From positions 62,001 to 126,000 of the forward strand of contig QCWI01000003.1 of assembly GCA_003149635.1 (NCBI GenBank): 64,000 nt of DNA, in the 5' to 3' direction. The notes beneath the pieces were generated by a model. It saw only the letters and a program-made list of their open reading frames with translations. It searched no databases and was not told the DNA's origin. Every line of letters starts with the position of its first letter. The first letter of the stretch is position 1. The translations under genes and the position numbers were made by a program. Positions 26,326-34,502 of this stretch are shown here, one piece after another. This DNA comes from Fluviicola sp. XM-24bin1 (GTDB lineage: Bacteria > Bacteroidota > Bacteroidia > Flavobacteriales_D > Crocinitomicaceae).

Positions 26326-27357
26326 TTACATTCCTGACGTAAACTGCTTCAAGAATCTTACATCATTCTCAGAATACAAACGCAAATCATTTACACGGTA
26401 TTTCAATTGAGCGATGCGCTCTACCCCCATTCCGAAGGCGAAACCAGAATATTTTTCTGGGTCAATATTACTTGCTTCCAACACATTCGGGTCTACCATT
26501 CCACAACCGAGAATTTCGAGCCAGCCTGTGTACTTACAGACATTACAACCTTTCCCGCTACAAATAGTACAGGAAACATCTACCTCAGCGCTAGGCTCGG
26601 TGAATGGGAAGTACGACGGGCGCAAACGAATTTGTGCTTTATCCCCAAACATTTCCTGTGCGAAGTATAAAAGCGTTTGTTTCAAATCGGCGAAAGAAAC
26701 GTCTGTATCGATGTACAATCCTTCCACCTGATGGAAGAAACAATGCGCTCGCGCCGAAATGGCCTCGTTTCGATATACACGTCCCGGAGAAATGGTACGA
26801 ATCGGTGGTTCTGATGTTTCCATGACACGTGCCTGAACAGACGAAGTGTGCGTTCGCAATGCCATTTCAGATTCTGGAGTATCGCCTTTCTCAATGAAAA
26901 ACGTGTCTTGCATATCTCTTGCCGGGTGCTCCGGTGGGAAGTTCAACGCAGAGAAGTTGTGCCAATCGTCTTCGATTTCCGGCCCTTCTGATACCGTAAA
27001 TCCAACACGAGAGAATATTTCGATGATTTCTGATCGTACCAACGAAAGCGGGTGACGACTTCCAACCAAGATTCCATCGCCGGGTCGTGTTACGTCGATT
27101 CCCTGAGCACTTTCTTGTGCACTCGAAAGCGCATCTTTCTGAGTGTCCAACTTTTCCTGGGCAAACTGACGCAATCCGTTCACCAACTGTCCGGCCTCAC
27201 GCTTTTCTTCGTTGGGCACTTGCTTCAAATCGGCGAACAAATCCTTAATTGCTCCCTTTGATCCCAAAAAGGCAATACGAAACTTCTCCATTGCTTCGGC
27301 TGAGTCGATTTTGAACTGTTCGATCTCGGCCTTTAGTTGTTCCACTTTCTCTTTCAT
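26326..27357 (-). CDS. pheS: Phenylalanyl-tRNA synthetase, alpha subunit
   Basis: PheS is the catalytic subunit of the (alpha-beta)2 enzyme that charges tRNA-Phe. Residues 1-90 form the coiled-coil tRNA-binding arm. The class II core follows: HPLSLVRSEIIEIFSRVGF, GPEIEDDWHNFSALNFPPEH, motif 2 VYRNEAISARAHCFFHQVEG and motif 3 GFAFGMGVERIAQLKYRVND. A cysteine cluster (CTICSGKGCNVC) before motif 3 is usual in bacterial PheS of this type. I start at the ATG at 27357; a TTG 15 nt upstream is less likely. pheT is not adjacent, which is common in Bacteroidota. Confidence 0.97.
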   Translation of the reverse strand: MKEKVEQLKAEIEQFKIDSAEAMEKFRIAFLGSKGAIKDLFADLKQVPNEEKREAGQLVNGLRQFAQEKLDTQKDALSSAQESAQGIDVTRPGDGILVGSRHPLSLVRSEIIEIFSRVGFTVSEGPEIEDDWHNFSALNFPPEHPARDMQDTFFIEKGDTPESEMALRTHTSSVQARVMETSEPPIRTISPGRVYRNEAISARAHCFFHQVEGLYIDTDVSFADLKQTLLYFAQEMFGDKAQIRLRPSYFPFTEPSAEVDVSCTICSGKGCNVCKYTGWLEILGCGMVDPNVLEASNIDPEKYSGFAFGMGVERIAQLKYRVNDLRLYSENDVRFLKQFTSGM

Positions 27358-27496
27358 CAGTACTTTATCCAACCTTTTCTAAGAACCTACGTTTCAGTAC
27401 TTAGAACGGGGGTTGTAACTTTTTAATAGGTAAACTTGTTATAAATTGAAACAAAACCGTTCAATAAGGCGTACGAAGTTAAGAATTAAAGGGCGA

Positions 27497-27530
27497 TTGT
27501 TCTCTTTTTAATCTAAATAGATTATCTTTG
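27497..27530 (+). promoter_or_regulatory. Possible promoter for the twin lipoprotein genes
   Basis: TTG at 27497-27499 and TATCTTTG at 27523-27530 form a Bacteroidota-type pair. The spacing (23 nt) is somewhat longer than the usual 19-21. Transcription would start about 30 nt before the ATG at 27567. Confidence 0.45.
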
Positions 27531-27566
27531 AACGGCTCTGTTTATGAGGATTAGCGCAAGATTGAT

Positions 27567-27941
27567 ATGAAAAAAATACTAAGTATAGGATTGCTTTTCG
27601 TTTCACTCGGTCTTTTCACCGCGTGTAAAAACGACAATCCATCAGTGATAAAAGTATTCGTTCGTTCTGCCAGCAACGAGTTGGTTGAAGGAGCAAAGGT
27701 GATTATTATTGGTGATGTGAACTCTAACCCTGAGACAATGTCATGGGTAGATACTATCGTTACCAACAACTCTGGATTTGCATACTTCAACATGAAAGAA
27801 TTCTACGAAGCTGCAGGTGCCGAAGAAAATCCAGTAGCTTATTTTGACATTATTGCAAAAACAGCTACGAAGGAGGCTACGGGATATATTAGAAGTCGTG
27901 TGCACACCACGGCAGTAGAAACCGTATTCCTACCAAACTAA
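27567..27941 (+). CDS. Small lipoprotein with carboxypeptidase-regulatory-like domain (copy 1)
   Basis: This 124-residue protein has a lipobox (GLFTACKND) and a single beta-sandwich domain, VIKVFVRSASNELVEGAKVI, like the carboxypeptidase D regulatory or CNA-B fold that Bacteroidota use on envelope proteins. It continues with a threonine-bearing middle and ends AVETVFLPN. No catalytic motif is present. A paralogue starts 10 nt downstream, and another small lipoprotein of the same style lies at 49129. Probably an outer-membrane or periplasmic binding module of unknown partner. Confidence 0.72.
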   Translation: MKKILSIGLLFVSLGLFTACKNDNPSVIKVFVRSASNELVEGAKVIIIGDVNSNPETMSWVDTIVTNNSGFAYFNMKEFYEAAGAEENPVAYFDIIAKTATKEATGYIRSRVHTTAVETVFLPN

Positions 27942-27951
27942 AATTAAAGCT

Positions 27952-28323
27952 ATGAAAGGAAGATATATAGTATTTGCATTGTTGCTTTTGTTCGTTGGAA
28001 CAATCTCAGTATCGTGTAGAAAGAAGCAAGATACCATCGCAAAAATTGTTGTGCGTGATGCCAACAACGCACCGGTGTACAATGCGCGTGTAATTGTTTA
28101 CGGACAATCCACAACAAATCAAGCATCCAGCGTCGTGTTGTACGATACGGCTATGACAAGCTCTGCTGGAGAGGCCATCTTTAACTTTAACGAGACGTAT
28201 CAATTGGGTCAGGCGGGTGTTGCCGTTTTGAACATTGACGTCCAAAAAGGTGGACTTGTAGGACAAGGAATTATTAAGGTTGAACAGGAGACCACTACAG
28301 AAGAAGTAGTCTTCATCAACTAG
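27952..28323 (+). CDS. Small lipoprotein with carboxypeptidase-regulatory-like domain (copy 2)
   Basis: The 123-residue paralogue of the upstream gene has a lipobox (TISVSCRKKQ) and matching strands: AKIVVRDANNAPVYNARVIV, then VLYDTAMTSSAGEAIFNF and a final TTEEVVFIN. The two genes are 10 nt apart and share a terminator at 28341. The matching of VIKVFVRS with AKIVVRD and of ETVFLP with EEVVFI supports a tandem duplication followed by clear divergence. Confidence 0.72.
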   Translation: MKGRYIVFALLLLFVGTISVSCRKKQDTIAKIVVRDANNAPVYNARVIVYGQSTTNQASSVVLYDTAMTSSAGEAIFNFNETYQLGQAGVAVLNIDVQKGGLVGQGIIKVEQETTTEEVVFIN

Positions 28324-28340
28324 ATTGTTGTATATTCAGA

Positions 28341-28373
28341 AAAGGCGGTGCATTTGGGTGTACCGCCTTTTTT
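28341..28373 (+). terminator. Intrinsic terminator directly before the J-domain gene
   Basis: AAAGGCGGT (28341-28349) pairs with ACCGCCTTT (28362-28370), followed by six T in all. The run ends 2 nt before the ATG used for the J-domain protein, which therefore needs readthrough or a promoter hidden inside the terminator. Confidence 0.85.
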
Positions 28374-28374
28374 G

Positions 28375-28815
28375 ATGCGCTTTGTTTTGAAGGATTACTA
28401 CAAAATATTGGAGGTTGAAAGATCCGCGGGGATTCGTGAGATCCGTAAAGCGTATCGAAAACTGGCCAAGGAAAAACACCCAGATTCTAACCCTGATGCT
28501 GATCCTGAATTATTCATTGAACTAAATGAAGCTTACACGGTAATTGGCGATCCCGTTAGCAAAACGAAATACGACAAATTATACGACCATTATATTCTCG
28601 GGAAACCAATTTCAAATGAACGAAGATTCCATCGACGTGAAGACAGAAGAAGAAGTTCCGTTCATCGAAAATCAGCGCAAGGGAAAGCAAGAGGCGAAAA
28701 ACGATCTCACCAAAGCAAGGAAACATTCGAAAAAGAAACCAATCGCTGGGCATTTTTCGATTTTATTCTTGTCATTTTCCAAGGAGCTCTTGACTTTCTC
28801 GGTGCATTGAGTTAG
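28375..28815 (+). CDS. J-domain (DnaJ-like) membrane-anchored protein
   Basis: The J domain occupies residues 4-70 (DYYKILEVERSAGIREIRKA, HPD in KEKHPDSNPDADP, then ELNEAYTVIGD). J domains stimulate ATP hydrolysis by Hsp70 (DnaK). A strongly basic linker rich in Arg, Lys and Ser covers 80-125, and the end (WAFFDFILVIFQGALDFLGAL) is a hydrophobic segment that could anchor the protein in the inner membrane. There is no Gly/Phe region or zinc domain, so this is a type III J protein. The ATG at 28375 lies right after a terminator; a TTG at 28387 gives the more usual start MKDYYKILEV. Confidence 0.82.
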   Translation: MRFVLKDYYKILEVERSAGIREIRKAYRKLAKEKHPDSNPDADPELFIELNEAYTVIGDPVSKTKYDKLYDHYILGKPISNERRFHRREDRRRSSVHRKSAQGKARGEKRSHQSKETFEKETNRWAFFDFILVIFQGALDFLGALS

Positions 28816-28838
28816 TATTGAAGAACCCAATCCATCCG

Positions 28839-30341
28839 ATGAAAATACTCACGGCTCAACAAATCAGAGATTGCGACGCACATACCATCGCGATCGAACC
28901 GATTCCTTCCATTGATTTGATGGAACGGGCAAGTTCCCGTTTTGTAAAGGCCTTTGAACAAGTTGTTTCCTCTCAAAGTAAAAGCGTCAGCATTTTTTGC
29001 GGCACTGGAAATAACGGTGGGGATGGATTGGTTATCGCTCGGTTACTGCATCATAAAAGCTGGGCCGTCGATTGCTATCTTGTTCAGTTTTCGGAAAAAA
29101 TGAGCCCGGATAACGTTGCCAATCAAGAGCGATTAAAAGATTCGGGCGTATCACCGAAAATCATTACTTCCATTTCTGATTTTCCTTCCGAAGTTCACCC
29201 TTTAATTATAGACGCATTAGTCGGAACCGGAATTACTCGTCCGTTGGAAGGCTTGTTGGGAGAAGTCGTTCAGGAAATTAATAAATGTTCCGGCTCTGTC
29301 TTCGCTGTTGATCTTCCCTCTGGCTTGTTCGATCGCGACGATTGTTCTGAATATTTGGATCGAATTGTTCATGCACATTCAACATTCACTTTTCAAAATC
29401 CGAAACGAAATTTCTTGTTGCCAGAATATGCGAATATCGTTGGAGCTTGGCAGGTTTTGGATATTGGGTTGGATCACGGTTTCATTGATCAACTTTCGTG
29501 TGATGAATTCTTACTTCAAGCTTCGGACATCCAATCGTTAATTCAACCCCGACTTGCTCACAGTCATAAAGGAACATTTGGTCATGCCGGATTGATTTGC
29601 GGATCACAAGGAATGGTGGGCGCAGCGGTTTTATCGACAAGTGCATGCCTTCGATCCGGCGCAGGGCTAACCACAATCATGGTTCCGGAGGTTGGGTACG
29701 ACATTCTTCAAACTTCTTGTCCGGAAGCTATGTGCCTTACAAGCGGTCAAAATTACATCGCTGCTGTTCCGAACCTTGAGAAGTACAACGCAATTGGTAT
29801 CGGCCCGGGGCTCGGTCAAAACAAAGCAACGAAAGATGTTTTGTTGGATGTGATTCGCAACTCACACGTTCCATTGGTAATCGATGCGGATGGACTCAAC
29901 TTGTTAGACGAAACGGATCTTTCTAATCTTCCGGTAAATTCCATCATCACTCCACATCCGAAAGAGTTCGAGCGATTATTCGGAAAAACGGAAAATAGTC
30001 ACGCGCGTATTTCGTTGCTTCAGAAAAAGGCGGCACCCTTAAACATCATCATTCTTTTGAAAGGACATCATTCTGCAATCGCTTTTCCGAATGGTCAATT
30101 GTATTTCAACAGTACTGGAAATCCGGGAATGGCCAAAGGCGGAAGTGGTGATGTTTTGACAGGTTTGATTACTGGACTCGTTGCTCGCGGATATACCTCG
30201 GAAAACGCCGCCGTCATCGGTTGCTATCTTCATGGGTTGGCTGGAGATATTTGTGCCGATGCCATTGGCATGGAAGGAATGACAGCTTTGGACTTAGTGC
30301 ATCATCTACCCGAAGCATGGCAAATCTTAGAAAATTTATAG
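28839..30341 (+). CDS. nnr: Bifunctional NAD(P)H-hydrate epimerase / ADP-dependent dehydratase
   Basis: The enzyme repairs hydrated NADH and NADPH. The N-terminal epimerase (YjeF_N, about 1-215) shows FCGTGNNGGDGLVIARLL and IIDALVGTGITRPLEG. The C-terminal ribokinase-like dehydratase (about 225-495) shows HSHKGTFGHAGLICGSQG, NAIGIGPGLGQ, IDADGLNLL, TPHPKEFERLFG and GNPGMAKGGSGDVLTGLI. Length (500 residues) is that of the usual fusion. The ATG at 28839 begins MKILTAQQIRDCD, the family start. It lies 23 nt behind the J-domain gene and 7 nt ahead of a lipoprotein gene. Confidence 0.95.
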   Translation: MKILTAQQIRDCDAHTIAIEPIPSIDLMERASSRFVKAFEQVVSSQSKSVSIFCGTGNNGGDGLVIARLLHHKSWAVDCYLVQFSEKMSPDNVANQERLKDSGVSPKIITSISDFPSEVHPLIIDALVGTGITRPLEGLLGEVVQEINKCSGSVFAVDLPSGLFDRDDCSEYLDRIVHAHSTFTFQNPKRNFLLPEYANIVGAWQVLDIGLDHGFIDQLSCDEFLLQASDIQSLIQPRLAHSHKGTFGHAGLICGSQGMVGAAVLSTSACLRSGAGLTTIMVPEVGYDILQTSCPEAMCLTSGQNYIAAVPNLEKYNAIGIGPGLGQNKATKDVLLDVIRNSHVPLVIDADGLNLLDETDLSNLPVNSIITPHPKEFERLFGKTENSHARISLLQKKAAPLNIIILLKGHHSAIAFPNGQLYFNSTGNPGMAKGGSGDVLTGLITGLVARGYTSENAAVIGCYLHGLAGDICADAIGMEGMTALDLVHHLPEAWQILENL

Positions 30342-30348
30342 AACCAAT

Positions 30349-30876
30349 ATGACGTATTTCACTTTTACGCTCCTTCTTGGTTTACTACTTTTTAGTTGTT
30401 CTGAACCCTCTCCGGCAAAGGAGAAGCCTGCTAATACCAAAGCTCCTTCAGAGCAATCTGCAGCACCGAAATATTCTTCCGTTACAGATTCTATCTTCGC
30501 CGTTTCTGGACATGAAAACCGAGACGCCTGCGTGGAATTTCTCTATACTTTTTCTGAAACTCAAAACACACTCTACTTGGATTCCGCAGTTGCTGAGTTC
30601 GAGTTACTCATTACAAAGAACAGAACCGCCTTCAACTATCTTCAGATGGGTGCTTCTTGCGAAGCTCTGGAACAATACGATTTGGCGAAACGATTTTATC
30701 TAGAGGGACGCAAAGTGAACAACGAAGAGCAGGATCTTCCAGACGAATCAGACAATCATTATGTTATCAACTATAGAAAGCTCCAAAAAGTGTACGATGC
30801 CTACTTTGCTATTTTGCTAAATGAGCCGTATGATAGAGAATGCCGAACCAGAATTGCTCAGTCATCCTTTTTTTAG
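30349..30876 (+). CDS. Lipoprotein with TPR-like helices, unknown function
   Basis: The 175-residue protein has a lipobox (LLLFSCSEPSP), then a Pro/Ala/Lys-rich linker to about residue 50. The helical part reads AVAEFELLITKNRTAFNYLQ then MGASCEALEQYDLAKRFYLE, like one or two TPR hairpins. It may be a small envelope adaptor. It is 7 nt after nnr and should be in the same transcript, ended by the hairpin at 30936. Confidence 0.65.
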   Translation: MTYFTFTLLLGLLLFSCSEPSPAKEKPANTKAPSEQSAAPKYSSVTDSIFAVSGHENRDACVEFLYTFSETQNTLYLDSAVAEFELLITKNRTAFNYLQMGASCEALEQYDLAKRFYLEGRKVNNEEQDLPDESDNHYVINYRKLQKVYDAYFAILLNEPYDRECRTRIAQSSFF

Positions 30877-30935
30877 TGATTTTTTAAGTGCGGAAGGACA
30901 TTCCAGAGATGGTTTGCTCGAACATTATTGCTAAT

Positions 30936-30955
30936 AAGGCTCAAAAGCTTTTTTT
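30936..30955 (+). terminator. Intrinsic terminator after the nnr operon
   Basis: AAGGCT (30936-30941) pairs with AGCTTT (30946-30951) around a CAAA loop, with one G-U pair, and continues in T. The stem is short, so efficiency is uncertain. Confidence 0.6.
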
Positions 30956-31020
30956 CATAACCACAGAATCCTGTTAATAACTGGCACGCTGATTGTTTCT
31001 TTTCTAGCATGAACAATAAC

Positions 31021-31028
31021 TAATTTTG
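31021..31028 (+). promoter_or_regulatory. Possible -7 box (TAATTTTG) of the basic lipoprotein gene
   Basis: TAATTTTG matches the TAnnTTTG box. The nearest upstream TTG is 25 nt away, longer than usual. The predicted leader of about 77 nt contains a small ACCCG/CGGGT hairpin near 31050-31067. Confidence 0.35.
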
Positions 31029-31111
31029 TTGAGCGTTTGAAGTAATAGACACCCGCTCCTTATCGGGTTTCTCTCCTTAAAACTCTTATCTCAACAACCA
31101 AAAACTAGAAA

Positions 31112-31303
31112 ATGAAAAAAGTTGTCATTATCTCCCTCGCTCTCGTTACTTCGTTCGCTTTTGTTAGCTGCGGCGCTTCCAATGCTGCTGGAAACGGATA
31201 TCATGGTGTTTCAAACGCAAAGATGAAGAAGCAACAACAGAAAGAATTCCAAAAGCCGAAGCACAAAATCAAGAAGAGCAAAAAGATCAAGCGCGGAAAT
31301 TAA
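31112..31303 (+). CDS. Very small lipoprotein with strongly basic tail
   Basis: The 63-residue precursor has a signal and lipobox (LVTSFAFVSCGASNAAG), so the mature lipoprotein is about 44 residues. Its last 26 residues are nearly all Lys, Gln and Arg (MKKQQQKEFQKPKHKIKKSK onward), giving a net charge above +12. Such a tail should bind polyanions such as LPS, teichoic-like glycans, DNA or peptidoglycan at the membrane. No family is recognised. Its stop codon overlaps the stop of the convergent gene at 31300. Confidence 0.6.
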   Translation: MKKVVIISLALVTSFAFVSCGASNAAGNGYHGVSNAKMKKQQQKEFQKPKHKIKKSKKIKRGN

Positions 31304-31632
31304 TCTTCTTCATTGAGGTAGCTGTTCCAACCAAATTTGAAGTCAGGCTTCTCAAGCTGACCTTTATTAATGTATCCAGAATATTCATTGGAGACCAATG
31401 TCGTTCCATTCGTTTGGAGGCGCACGCGTAGTTTGGTTTTGAAATTACCTTGATACTTATTCACTCCGAACATCATTACGTGATGTGGTGGAACCAGGTG
31501 ACGCCAAAAGCTGTTGCCACAGCCACTAAAACTAAAGTATTCAATGCCTACCCAATTCCCTTGTTCATCCTGTGCTTCTTGAATTGCAACTAGTATTCCG
31601 TCGTGTACTTCGATCACTTGAGCGCTGTCCAA
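31300..31632 (-). CDS. Unknown protein, 110 residues, unclear start
   Basis: The frame encodes VIEVHDGILVAIQEAQDEQG, then GIEYFSFSGCGNSFWRHLVP, HHVMMFGVNKYQGNFKTKLR and a C-terminal FKFGWNSYLNEED. It looks like a compact beta protein. No ATG is near the start; I use TTG at 31632, 8 nt after the upstream stop, but the frame stays open about 33 nt further. No signal peptide is visible. Close spacing with the lipoprotein upstream suggests that the two act together. No family recognised. Confidence 0.55.
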   Translation of the reverse strand: MDSAQVIEVHDGILVAIQEAQDEQGNWVGIEYFSFSGCGNSFWRHLVPPHHVMMFGVNKYQGNFKTKLRVRLQTNGTTLVSNEYSGYINKGQLEKPDFKFGWNSYLNEED

Positions 31633-31640
31633 TTCGTTGA

Positions 31641-32081
31641 TTAAAACACAGGGCGTTTTATTACTTGATCGTACGGAGGAATAAAAGGTTTTCTTGGTAT
31701 TTCGTTTCCGTTGCTATCCAGTTGGGTGTAAATAAAATCAAGTGGTGTTTTGTAAAAATACGAGGATGAAAATTGTTGGTCGCTATCCACCAACAATTGA
31801 AACTTGTTTGATTTCGAAACCTTGATATTCTTCTGTCTACGTTGAATCGTTTTAGGACTATTTGGCCCAGAGTATTTCAGAGAATCCAAAGCAGCGATAA
31901 TCAATGGAAATTGTAAGGACTCCATTTGGGTATTGGTATCAATTACAACTCCGTTGTTCGGGAAGTCAATTAATTTCGGAAATTGAACAGCTTTTAGCGC
32001 ATTGGTAGAATCATTCTTATGAGAACAACCGGCGACACCAATTACCAAAAGTATCCAAAAAAAACACCTTCCGATTGACAT
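31641..32081 (-). CDS. Predicted lipoprotein, 146 residues
   Basis: It starts with a signal and lipobox (FFWILLVIGVAGCSHKN). The remainder (PKLIDFPNNGVVIDTNTQ, IIAALDSLKYSGPN, then PLDFIYTQLDSNGNEIP) has no motif that I recognise. It follows the T9SS subtilase by 1 nt and precedes the 110-residue gene by 8 nt, so the three form a probable operon. Confidence 0.65.
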   Translation of the reverse strand: MSIGRCFFWILLVIGVAGCSHKNDSTNALKAVQFPKLIDFPNNGVVIDTNTQMESLQFPLIIAALDSLKYSGPNSPKTIQRRQKNIKVSKSNKFQLLVDSDQQFSSSYFYKTPLDFIYTQLDSNGNEIPRKPFIPPYDQVIKRPVF

Positions 32082-32082
32082 G

Positions 32083-34242
32083 TTACTCCTTCACAAATTT
32101 CGTCTGCTGCACTCTACCATCCACCACCAAGCGGATGATGTACACACCTGATTCCAACATCGAAACATCGATTGTTGAAAGCGCAGTATTTCGATACACA
32201 GACGCACCAGTCATGGAAATGATTTGAACATCTTCTACCGTTCCTTTCACTCCATTTATTGTGATTGATGCGGATGCTGGGTTCGGTGCTACCGTCCATG
32301 TGTTTTCTATTTCCAGTTCGTTTTGTCCAACAATGTCCAACGCTGCCAAAACCGCTTGATAGGCATTGGTTTTTCCCCAACCCCATTTCACACTGTGCGG
32401 AGGAGTCGGCCCGGTGTGGTTATCCGTTCGAGCCGTTTGAATGATGACATCTTTGACTTGTTGCGCCGATAAAAATGGATTCGCCTCCAAAATAATGGCT
32501 GCAATTCCTGCGACCGCCGGGCTTGACATGGACGTTCCGCTATATCGACCAAAAGGATAGGTTCTTCCGTTGAAATCTACTTCGTCTACTTGTTGGAATG
32601 TAGCGTCGGTGTAGGAAGAAATGGAAGACGCCACTTGAACACCTGGCGCTGCGATGTCTGGTTTTAAGGTTCCGTCCATCAAAGGACCGTAGCTTGAGAA
32701 AGTAGCTTCAGCCCCACCTACCAACGTTCCTGTGATGGTATAAAATTCCGACGAATATGCCGCTACAGAAATAGTACTGGTCGCACAAGCTGGAATTCCA
32801 ATTCCGTATTGATTGTCGCCTGTGGTAGATCCCGTTCCGATGCTCCCGAACGACATTCCCCAGTTCCCAACATCCGTTGTTAATTCTGTTAAGTTCCAAT
32901 AATGAACCGTTCCATCCGTAGCGGTGCAAAGGAATCCTGCGCGATAACTGTTGGTAGGTTCGGTCACTCTCAAACGCATTTGAGGTCGACCATTACTTGG
33001 GTAGGCAGCGTCCGTCGCTAAATTGAAGAAAACGGTATCGCTTACCCCAGCCACCAAAAACGAATCGACGTAATTTGCCGTTGATGCCGTTGGGTACCAA
33101 GGAGTTGATGCGACAATATTATTCGAAACATCCGCTACGACCAATTGCGTAGAAAACTCATTTCCGATTTCGCCCCACATATGAATGCTTTGTCCCCACA
33201 AAGTGCTCAACCCAGGATTGTTGTAGAAATTGATTTTCGTTTTGAGCGTATCACTTGCGAAGTCTTTTTGAATGTGAAAGTTCACATCTCCATTGTTTCC
33301 TGCAGACGTCACGAAAACCACACCCAAGTTGGAGTAGCTTTCCATCGCTTGCGCGAGAATGTCGGTGTTATCCAAGGCACTGGAATGATAAATTCCCCAG
33401 CTTCCGTTAATCACTAATCGTTTTCCTTCTGCTTGTGCTTTGTCGTACATCCATTCCCAAGCATCCAAAATTGCTGCTTCGTGAATTTGAAACGTCACGA
33501 AAAGAAATTGCGCCTCGAAAGCCATTCCGCGGTATTCCAATCCAGCGCCGCTTCCTCCAGTAATTCCAGCTACGTGCGTTCCATGAGTCGCGTAGGAATA
33601 GAAATTTGCTGTGTCCGAACCTACATTCACCATGTCGGTTGGCGTAGTGTATTCTGTTCCATATCCATAAGGTTGCGGAGCGGGCCCGGACAATTTGAAC
33701 TGATCCCATGCGGCTAAAATTCTCGTGTCTTGAAGCAAGGTGTCGTAGAACATCGGTGAGGAATAATCAAACCCCCAATCGGTAATTCCAATGATGACGT
33801 CTTTCCCTGTATAGCTTTGAGGCAAGTTGATTCCCTGCCAAACACTATCGACATTCGTTCCGATTTTCACTTTGTCCAAGAGCGGTTTTGCCATCCCGGC
33901 TACTTTTAAATAATCTATCGAAGTTTCATTGTAGATTTTACTCAAATCTTGCAAAGGATAACGCAAACTCACTACGTTTCCAATCTTCGATCCAACAATG
34001 ATTCCTCTGCTTCCTAATTCTTCTTTGTCGAAAGATGCGTTCACGGTACAAACGAAACCAACGTATTCTTTCCCTTGAATTCGATCAATGGGGAACTGAT
34101 TGCGCATCGATTCTGAAACGCGTTCATTGTGCTTTTGAAACTCCTTATTGATGACGGCAATGTCTGCAACGGTATTGTTGGAGATTTGAATTTGCGCCGA
34201 GCCAACAAATGCAAGGAATAGAAATGCGATAGTAAGTCTCAT
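32083..34242 (-). CDS. Secreted subtilisin-like serine protease (S8) with T9SS sorting domain
   Basis: This 719-residue protease has a signal peptide (FLFLAFVGSAQ), a propeptide-like region to about 140, and the S8 domain at 145-615. The catalytic triad is visible: Asp155 (IGITDWGFDY), His220 (ATHGTHVAG) and Ser571 (SGTSMSSPAVAG), with the oxyanion Asn in VTSAGNNGDV. An insert of about 170 residues lies between the Asn and the Ser, as in proteases with an embedded beta domain. The end (WTVAPNPASASITI then ESGVYIIRLVVDG) is a T9SS type A domain. It heads a short operon with a lipoprotein and an unknown protein. The product is expected outside the cell. Confidence 0.95.
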   Translation of the reverse strand: MRLTIAFLFLAFVGSAQIQISNNTVADIAVINKEFQKHNERVSESMRNQFPIDRIQGKEYVGFVCTVNASFDKEELGSRGIIVGSKIGNVVSLRYPLQDLSKIYNETSIDYLKVAGMAKPLLDKVKIGTNVDSVWQGINLPQSYTGKDVIIGITDWGFDYSSPMFYDTLLQDTRILAAWDQFKLSGPAPQPYGYGTEYTTPTDMVNVGSDTANFYSYATHGTHVAGITGGSGAGLEYRGMAFEAQFLFVTFQIHEAAILDAWEWMYDKAQAEGKRLVINGSWGIYHSSALDNTDILAQAMESYSNLGVVFVTSAGNNGDVNFHIQKDFASDTLKTKINFYNNPGLSTLWGQSIHMWGEIGNEFSTQLVVADVSNNIVASTPWYPTASTANYVDSFLVAGVSDTVFFNLATDAAYPSNGRPQMRLRVTEPTNSYRAGFLCTATDGTVHYWNLTELTTDVGNWGMSFGSIGTGSTTGDNQYGIGIPACATSTISVAAYSSEFYTITGTLVGGAEATFSSYGPLMDGTLKPDIAAPGVQVASSISSYTDATFQQVDEVDFNGRTYPFGRYSGTSMSSPAVAGIAAIILEANPFLSAQQVKDVIIQTARTDNHTGPTPPHSVKWGWGKTNAYQAVLAALDIVGQNELEIENTWTVAPNPASASITINGVKGTVEDVQIISMTGASVYRNTALSTIDVSMLESGVYIIRLVVDGRVQQTKFVKE

Positions 34243-34332
34243 GATGAGTGTTTATGTATGACAAATTTAGCGCTCTTTTGATTCAACCGCAAAGAGTGAG
34301 AATTTCCTAGTAGAAGTCAGAAACCCAAGGTG

Positions 34333-34490
34333 CTTTTTTCACCACAAAGGCACCATAACATGTTGTGTTTCTATAGTGCACTAGAATAGAACAAGTTCGA
34401 TTCGTTTTTATCCTCCCCCTAGCACCCTCCTAAGGGGGAACAGTTTATACCTAAAAACGAGTCTAAAATCTTTAAGCGCAGCGGTCTTTC
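34333..34490 (-). repeat. GACCGC-family intergenic repeat, long copy
   Basis: On the minus strand it starts AAAGACCGCTGCGCTTAAAG 12 nt past the exonuclease stop and ends GTGCCTTTGTGGTGAAAAAA. It shares GAATCGAACTTGTTC with 13751-13895. A CCTTAGGAGGGTGCTAGGGG-type inverted core resembling the other CCCTCC elements is nested within it. Confidence 0.65.
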
Positions 34491-34502
34491 ATCTTTTTTC
34501 TT

